A stretch of 64,000 bases of DNA from Candidatus Nitrotoga sp. SPKER. Lineage in GTDB: Bacteria; Pseudomonadota; Gammaproteobacteria; Burkholderiales; Gallionellaceae. The stretch is taken from the NCBI GenBank assembly GCA_003402285.1, contig QFXG01000017.1, positions 186,001 to 250,000 on the forward strand. The letters run 5' to 3'. How positions within the stretch are numbered: position 1 is the first letter of the stretch; each line of letters opens with the position of its first letter. Both the position numbers and the translations under genes were made by a program. The notes beneath the pieces are model-generated. The model saw nothing but the letters and a program-made list of their open reading frames with translations. It searched no databases and was not told the origin of the DNA. Shown piece after piece: positions 59,006 to 64,000 of this stretch.

Positions 59006-60196
59006 TAGTGAATTGAACTGCGCTTTTGGCTACATCGTACGCCACACTTGCGACCGTGCAATTGCACGGCAGTGTCAGGCCTCTGCCTGCATGGTTGGTC
59101 AATACATCAACACAACCATGTCGATACCAGTCTGGAAATATTTTGGGGCGGCCAGTATAGCTCATGGATTCTGTCCCTGCCATCAACCTGCGTTTCTGTA
59201 TGGTCACCAAGGCCTCGTTAATTTTTTCGACTGTTTGCGACAGGCCGTTACTTTGCCCTTTGCGATACCAAGCCTCCGAGGCCATTGAGCCAAGAATCTC
59301 ACGCCAGAGTTCAAGTGTGTCAGGCTCTTTGGATACAGTGCTGCGTATCTTTGGAAGATCACCGATTACCTGGGCAACAGTGGTCGCTTCTGATTCCTGG
59401 AGCGTTTCTGGTGTGATATGAATATCCTCCCGAATGCCTAGAATAAGCATGCGGTGCCGCGCCTGCGGGATGCCATATTTTTCGGCTTTTACCAGAAAAT
59501 CTTCTGGCTCACATTTTTCAGGGGGTTTGTTATCCACCAACGAAAACAGTGGTAGCCAAGAACAGAACTCTGGCTATTGACTGCCACGTCCGGCTTTCGC
59601 AGATCGCTCAATATACTTTCAATGATTTTTTTACCGGAATGCTGTGCGGAAAGTATTCCCTTCACATTCTCCATCACGAACACTGGTGGCCGGTGATCCG
59701 CGATGATCCGCAGATATTCCTTGTAAAGAAAATGGCGCACGTCGTCTTCAAAATCAGGGTTGGTAGTCCGCATGCGCGCGCCCGACAAGCGAATATGCCT
59801 GGCAGGGGGGCCGCCGGCCAGCACCCATTTTTTACTGCCATTTAGTCTTTGACTGATGAGGTTTTTCACCTCATGCGCTGGGGTCTTGCCGAGCTTGATA
59901 CACTGCGCCTCTTCAGCCGCAGCCTTAGCCTCCTGAGGATAAAAATCAAATAATTCTGCCTTGGTAATCTCCCCCCTGGCATAAGACCAGTATTCCGGCG
60001 GAATTATTTTGGGATCAAACTGACGATAAAAACTACGCAGCAGCAATGTGCTGTGCGCGGTCGGGTCTTTTTCAATCGAAAGCGCGAGCCTGAATGAAGG
60101 ATTTTCTGCGCCATGACTAAAAGCAGCAAAGCCCTCACCCAGTCCACCTGGGCCTGCGAAAACGTCAATTACTTTATATGTTTCCTGTTCAGCCAT
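58968..60196 (-). pseudogene. DNA (cytosine-5) methyltransferase, multiply disrupted
   Basis: The start (MAEQETYKVIDVFAGPGGLGEG) and FVMENVKG are typical motifs I and VI. After GGPP the catalytic PCQ is missing: the frame reads ARHIRLSGARMR, whereas one base more in the C-run and two more in the following GC-run would restore P-C-Q-A-Y-S-L-V-G-R-A-R. A second break follows GYHCF, where one T more joins the first frame (60196-59489) to the second (59540-58968), which carries VKAEKYGIPQARHRM (motif VIII). After VDVLTNHAGRG (about 59085) homology ends; motifs IX-X are gone. The gene overlaps the end of the convergent nuclease-helicase gene. Confidence 0.85.
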
Positions 60197-60199
60197 TAT

Positions 60200-60343
60200 T
60201 TATTCCACATAAGCCACATTTTGTGGCATCGGGTAAATCAAGATGATGTCGTGGATCGGGTTGCCACGATTCTCAAACTCGGTCAACTCAAACTTGACGC
60301 CAAGCTCTTTGAAGATGCAGTCGATGAATTCTTTGGTGTTCAT
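60200..60343 (-). CDS. Small protein upstream of the methyltransferase
   Basis: 47 codons (MNTKEFIDCIFKELG..., ending PMPQNVAYVE). The stop lies 3 bases before the methyltransferase ATG, suggesting a shared transcript. I do not recognise it. It could be a tiny leader gene or the trimmed end of a longer one; no ribosome binding site stands out. Confidence 0.45.
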   Translation of the reverse strand: MNTKEFIDCIFKELGVKFELTEFENRGNPIHDIILIYPMPQNVAYVE

Positions 60344-60521
60344 GCGATTTTTTTGGCCCGAGGGGATTTATTTTGATTGGTCTTGGCAGTAGCCTTTGCT
60401 TTCCCTCTGGCGATATTTATTGCTATGGAAGTGCAGTAATGATCAGCATAATCCTAACGTTTGATTCTACCTTACCCGAGGAGCGAACAGACGGCACGGC
60501 ATTACACCACTAAAAATATCT

Positions 60522-61124
60522 TCAAGCAGAGGTGCCATCCGGTTGCACGCCCCGAGCCAGATAAACAGCCTTGTTTTTAACGCTGCCTTCATCGCGTATC
60601 TTGACCCACAGGGCATCGAAGAACACTAACGGGTACATCGGCTCCAGCTGCCGACTCTGCCAGTCCAGCACCTCGTCCATAATCTCGCCAGTGATGGTGG
60701 AAATAAGGTCGGGCGATAACTCTAGCCCATAGAGTTCGGTCAGGTGCCCTTGGATTTCCCTGACCGGTAATCCTCTGGCATAAAGTGAGATCACCTTGTC
60801 GTCGAATCCCGGCAGGTGGCGCTGATGCTTGGTGATCAGTTGCGGCTCGAAACTACCGTCACGGTCACGTGGAATATTCAGGGCCAGCCGGGTTTCCGTT
60901 GTCGGCACGGTCTTCTTGCTGCTGCCGTTCTTGTGATTACGCGAGGGTGTTGTTGCACCATGCTGTTGTTCAAGATGGTGATTCAACTCGGCTTGGAGCA
61001 TGCGCTATGCTAGTGCCTTCTTGAGTTGCCCGAACAATCCTGCATCGCTGAACAGGGATTGCGGATCAGATGGATTTATTCCTTCAAGTAGCTTGTCCAG
61101 GATGGATGGGTCTAGTGTCGTCAT
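60522..61124 (-). pseudogene. IS256-family transposase remnant
   Basis: From ATG 61124 the frame gives 39 residues (MTTLDPSILDKLLEG...), then TAG at 61005-61007 where the family has GAG (AERMLQAEL). It continues in frame with QAELNHHLEQQHG, LPGFDDKVISLYARGLPVREI, the first catalytic Asp in FFDALWVKIRDEG, and YLARGVQPDGT, where it stops at 60522. The remaining two thirds, with the other two acidic residues, are missing. It is therefore dead twice over. Confidence 0.88.
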
Positions 61125-61195
61125 ACGAGTCCTTTCTATTGAAACTTATTAGCATCGTATGACTTCTTTCACACAAAAATTCTGACAGGTTCGCC
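60522..61195 (-). mobile_element. 5' part of an IS256-family insertion sequence
   Basis: The transposase remnant plus about 70 bases upstream. The outer end is probably near 61195, where ACCTGTCAGAATTTTTGTG (minus strand) looks like an IS256-type terminal repeat. The opposite end is absent, so the element was cut by a deletion at about 60520. Confidence 0.65.
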
Positions 61196-61244
61196 ATGGG
61201 TGGCTCACGGTTTTATCGGCCCCTTTGATGGGCTCATTTAATAA

Positions 61245-61265
61245 GCCCCCGCTTTGCCGGGGGGC
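61245..61265 (-). terminator. GC-rich hairpin after the sulfotransferase gene
   Basis: GCCCCC (61245-61250) pairs with GGGGGC (61260-61265) around a short loop. On the minus strand TTATTAAAT follows, so it would end the leftward transcript of the polysaccharide cluster. The T-run is weak. Confidence 0.55.
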
Positions 61266-61358
61266 ATTTAACTTCGACTTGTGTGGCTGAATTTCTTATC
61301 GATAGCTCAGTGTTTTTTAGCCTTTGGCGTGCAGTCAGAGTCCCATGATTTCATCCGA

Positions 61359-62567
61359 TCACATCAAAATTCCCACCAGAATGGCCATGCTTAGGAAAAC
61401 TAAAGCGCCCGCTGCTATCCATTTGATATTGCCGCCACAAAACAACTGCCCGCTCACCTGGCGGATGATGGCAGTGGCGTCTTGTGCTGATAAACCGGAG
61501 TAGGGCTGCCAGTTCGCGTCATCGCGCGGCAGCGCTTCCGAAAAGAGTGGCGTCTCGGCCCTGTGCAAATATTGCCGTGCGATTTCGGCGTTGCCTTTTG
61601 CATGGCTAAGCAATAGCTGACGGCGTTGTGCTGGCGATAGCCAGGCCGCGATTGTGCTGCCATATTTTGCCGCTACGCCCGAGCTGAGCGCGGTCGTCGC
61701 ATCGAGTATCTGTGCGCGGCGTAGCAGCGGCCAGCCTAACCAGCGGCGCCGATGCAGATGCCGGATCAGCTCTACTTGATCGCGTCCCGGTGTGGCGTTG
61801 ACCGATTCCCGCTCCGGCGCTGGCGCCATCCAATCAGATGGAATCGTTTGCTGCAAAGTGCACTCAAAGAAGTCGGCCACGATGCCAGTTGGTATGGCGG
61901 CGCACTCATACGGACGCACCACCATCGCGTCTAAGCCGAATTCTGCCGTCCAGCAAGCCAGAAGACGGTGTGTATCTAACCTGGGAGCAAAAGCACGTGT
62001 GAAGGTTTTAAACTCGATGGTCGGATCGCTGCTGCCTTTGACATACTGCACGTAATGAGCGCCCAGCAGGTGGTCCTGACGACGGATATATGCGATTACG
62101 ACAGGCTGATATTGAAACGCCTGAGCCAGCCCGGACAGAATTTTTACCCCGGCCGCCAAACAATCCATATTCAGATCAATCTGGTGCGCGGTTTGCATGT
62201 CGAATAAATCCTCGGCTGATAAGACGATTGTATCGGCACCGATGCGGCGACGCTCATCCTCAATCGCATCAAACATGGCGCGCGAGCAATCGTAAGGACG
62301 ACAAATAGCACGTTGCTTACGCCAAAAATGCCGCGCCGCGTCAGCTTGTCCGCAAGCTTGCAAGGCTTCATGGCGCAGCAAGGCAAACAGGCGGTAGTGG
62401 CTGATCTGGTATGCGCGCACTTTTTGACGCATGGTTTGATCGACAGGATATAAAATGCCGCGTTGCGCCAGAGCAGTGCTGTGCAGGTGTAAAAATGACT
62501 GCAACGCTTTTGATCCGGTTTTGTGCTGACCAATGTGAAAAATTATTTTCACTCTTGCTATAGTCAC
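61359..62567 (-). CDS. Sulfotransferase-like protein with C-terminal membrane segment
   Basis: 402 residues from GTG 62567, which overlaps the stop of the upstream methyltransferase (GTGA). The N-terminal FHIGQHKTGSKALQSFL is the PAPS-binding 5'-phosphosulfate loop of sulfotransferases (HxGxxKTG). VIAYIRRQDHLLGAHYVQYV resembles the 3'-phosphate-binding segment. A hydrophobic C-terminus (AAGALVFLSMAILVGILM) would anchor it in the membrane. With the neighbouring methyltransferase and glycosyltransferase it probably decorates a surface polysaccharide. Acceptor unknown. Confidence 0.72.
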   Translation of the reverse strand: MTIARVKIIFHIGQHKTGSKALQSFLHLHSTALAQRGILYPVDQTMRQKVRAYQISHYRLFALLRHEALQACGQADAARHFWRKQRAICRPYDCSRAMFDAIEDERRRIGADTIVLSAEDLFDMQTAHQIDLNMDCLAAGVKILSGLAQAFQYQPVVIAYIRRQDHLLGAHYVQYVKGSSDPTIEFKTFTRAFAPRLDTHRLLACWTAEFGLDAMVVRPYECAAIPTGIVADFFECTLQQTIPSDWMAPAPERESVNATPGRDQVELIRHLHRRRWLGWPLLRRAQILDATTALSSGVAAKYGSTIAAWLSPAQRRQLLLSHAKGNAEIARQYLHRAETPLFSEALPRDDANWQPYSGLSAQDATAIIRQVSGQLFCGGNIKWIAAGALVFLSMAILVGILM

Positions 62568-63169
62568 AGTTTACGTCCCGATCCGATTAGGCGTGGCGGC
62601 TGCATCACCGTGCATACCTTGATATCAACCAAGTCAGCGAGAAAAATTTCGCGCATTGCTTGTTCCGAAAAACGGTAATAGTCACCTGGAAAAAGATGCT
62701 CACCCAAAGTAACCGTGCCAGCACGTAATACCTCACTGTTGATGAGGCGCGCAAAGACTTTTAGCAGCCATCCCGCTAACGGTTTATTGCGCAGGAAAGA
62801 TTGTGCGCCCATTCCCCCATAGCTTGGCACGCCAATCACAATCAGGCCGCCCGTTGCTGTGACCCGATGGATTTCGGCCAGCGTTTTCCAGAAATAAGGA
62901 TCGTGCTCCAATGTAGCGTTGCAGAGCACAGCCTCGAATTGTCCGTCGACAAAATTGGGCATGTGATTGGCGTTGCCTTGGATGATCTGGCACTGCGCAT
63001 CGTCCGCTGCCTGCGCAAGATTAATGCCGATGCGGCGCGAGGCGAGGCGTAGGCAAGGCATGCGCAGCAAGCTGTCTGGCCCGGCAACCGCCCCTACCTC
63101 CAGTACCTCGCCCTTGATGGCGGCGGCTGTACAGATCGTTTCAAGTACACGGTAGACATCAGGCGACAT
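62564..63169 (-). CDS. Class I SAM-dependent methyltransferase
   Basis: 201 residues from ATG 63169 (AAGGG upstream); ATG 63184 is an alternative. Motif I is GEVLEVGAVAGPDS, the acidic loop is missing a clear Asp, and motif post-I/II is FEAVLCNATLEHDPYFWKTL, then GGLIVIGVPSYGGM. The pattern is that of polysaccharide-cluster Methyltransf_11 proteins. It overlaps both neighbours and is translationally coupled to them. Confidence 0.82.
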   Translation of the reverse strand: MSPDVYRVLETICTAAAIKGEVLEVGAVAGPDSLLRMPCLRLASRRIGINLAQAADDAQCQIIQGNANHMPNFVDGQFEAVLCNATLEHDPYFWKTLAEIHRVTATGGLIVIGVPSYGGMGAQSFLRNKPLAGWLLKVFARLINSEVLRAGTVTLGEHLFPGDYYRFSEQAMREIFLADLVDIKVCTVMQPPRLIGSGRKL

Positions 63170-64000
63170 TGTCACGCCCTTCATGGTTTTTGCTGTTTTT
63201 TTTAAAGCTTGCTGGTATCCATCGATGCATTAATAAGCGGGACACGCTCGGCAGGTGGCGTCGGCAAACTGACAGTAGATGGCGATTGAGCAATAGACGC
63301 GGGTCGACCGACAGCACCACTGCCAGCATTTTAAACGGTGCCAGCGGCCCATGTGCGGCGCGCCCCAAGGTCTGACCAAACAGATAAGCAAAGGTGTGCG
63401 CTTCGTAACGGCTGAGCGGGCCTTCGATATGCGCCATCGAGGTCAAACCGCGCTGCACTGCCATCAGTGCAATCTGGCGAAAAATGCGTACGTTGGCCGC
63501 AATCTTATTGGCCGGTAGATGTCTACTGGCGTTAGTGCTGTGCTGCACCCAGCAACCTGCAATGGTGTTCAACACCAGCACCTCCCCTTCCAGCGCAAGT
63601 CTTAGAAATGAATCCATATCGGATGAGCTAATGTCGGCGCTATAACAGCCATGGGTGATGGCAGTGCGGCGATGATAGAGCGTACCAAGATGGGTGAAAA
63701 ATCCCGTTTCATAGACAAATTTTAGATACTGCGCGCCACTCATCAATTGCTCCGTGCCAATGATGGGCGGCAAAATATTGACGTCGGGACGGGTTCCATT
63801 AAGGTAAGTTGCGCGGTGCCCGGCTTGGGCAAACAACACTGAGCGTCCGGTATGACGTTGCAGTGCCTGCCATGCGAGGCTAATGAAACCGGCATCGGTC
63901 AGATAATCGTCACCATCGAGCATTAACACCCATTCACCTCGTGCGTGTTCGACCAGTGCGCGGCGGTAATTGGCGACCCGCCCCAGATTACGCTCATTGC
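63159..64000 (-). CDS. Family 2 glycosyltransferase, 5' end outside window
   Basis: About 280 residues are visible. The frame is open to base 64000 through NERNLGRVANYRRALVEHARG, so the ATG at 63929 is internal. The GT-A nucleotide-sugar site WVLMLDGDDYLTDAGF has the DxDD metal motif. The C-terminal third is more variable, with a basic end. First visible gene of the leftward cluster; it probably adds a sugar to a surface glycan. Confidence 0.85.
   Translation of the reverse strand, partial: NERNLGRVANYRRALVEHARGEWVLMLDGDDYLTDAGFISLAWQALQRHTGRSVLFAQAGHRATYLNGTRPDVNILPPIIGTEQLMSGAQYLKFVYETGFFTHLGTLYHRRTAITHGCYSADISSSDMDSFLRLALEGEVLVLNTIAGCWVQHSTNASRHLPANKIAANVRIFRQIALMAVQRGLTSMAHIEGPLSRYEAHTFAYLFGQTLGRAAHGPLAPFKMLAVVLSVDPRLLLNRHLLSVCRRHLPSVSRLLMHRWIPASFKKNSKNHEGRDNVA

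Noticed and set aside
59539-59845. Plus-strand frame opposite the methyltransferase
   Set aside because: Antisense shadow; it has no domain and its existence follows from the methyltransferase codons.

Overview
The window reads as a chromosomal segment of a betaproteobacterium. The order TPR lipoprotein - lolB - ispE - tRNA-Gln - prs - rplY - pth - ychF, with mutM nearby, is typical of that class. A genuine long-form chlorite dismutase (Cld), a SUF rather than ISC iron-sulfur operon and a BigR/SqrR-type sulfide module would fit Nitrosomonadales/Gallionellaceae, for example a Candidatus Nitrotoga-like nitrite oxidiser. That genus-level guess is inference; nothing here fixes the taxonomy.

Layout. 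1-8835: AsmA-like protein (cut by the window edge), a Gcr-type 'site-specific recombinase' membrane protein, and a sensory cluster (histidine kinase, CheY-like receiver, hybrid kinase). 8931-13577 (minus): a Gld-type ABC transporter (ATPase, permease, GldG), a tiny lipoprotein, mutM and a membrane-anchored unknown. 13874-20613 (plus): the housekeeping block, which includes tRNA-Gln(TTG). 20614-21745: an exported-protein gene apparently inserted between ychF and its terminator, with part of the ychF 3' end duplicated. 21746-30823: accessory metabolism, with a delta-60 repeat protein, a flavodoxin-UbiA fusion, cld, msrB beside a decayed msrA, a large lipoprotein, a PatB-type C-S lyase and a beta-carbonic anhydrase. 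30943-34681: a sulfide/persulfide module (MBL hydrolase, BigR-like repressor, DUF442-SQR fusion, TauE exporter) around an AT-rich palindrome.

34901-38608 is a defence island. It holds hamB and hamA (Hachiman), a co-directional DUF3223 gene 12 bases upstream of hamA, and a decayed reading frame that may be the start of a tyrosine integrase. 38834-54823 is core again: mutS, suhB, trmJ, cysE, iscR, an A-type carrier, sufBCDS, sufU, an Nfu-like protein, a rhodanese, a Rieske ferredoxin, folE, a second (IscS-type) cysteine desulfurase, dsbB and a cyclophilin.

54824-61200 is a second, degraded island. An AIPR gene lacks its N-terminus and has a frameshift at an A10 tract. A DNA cytosine methyltransferase lost its PCQ motif through compensating indels, has a further frameshift and lacks its C-terminus. 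Between these two remnants lies an intact, oppositely oriented nuclease-helicase gene (RecB-like nuclease + DUF2075). An IS256-family transposase remnant closes the island. From 61359 to the end (minus) a surface-polysaccharide-type cluster begins: sulfotransferase-like protein, SAM methyltransferase and family 2 glycosyltransferase (cut by the window edge).
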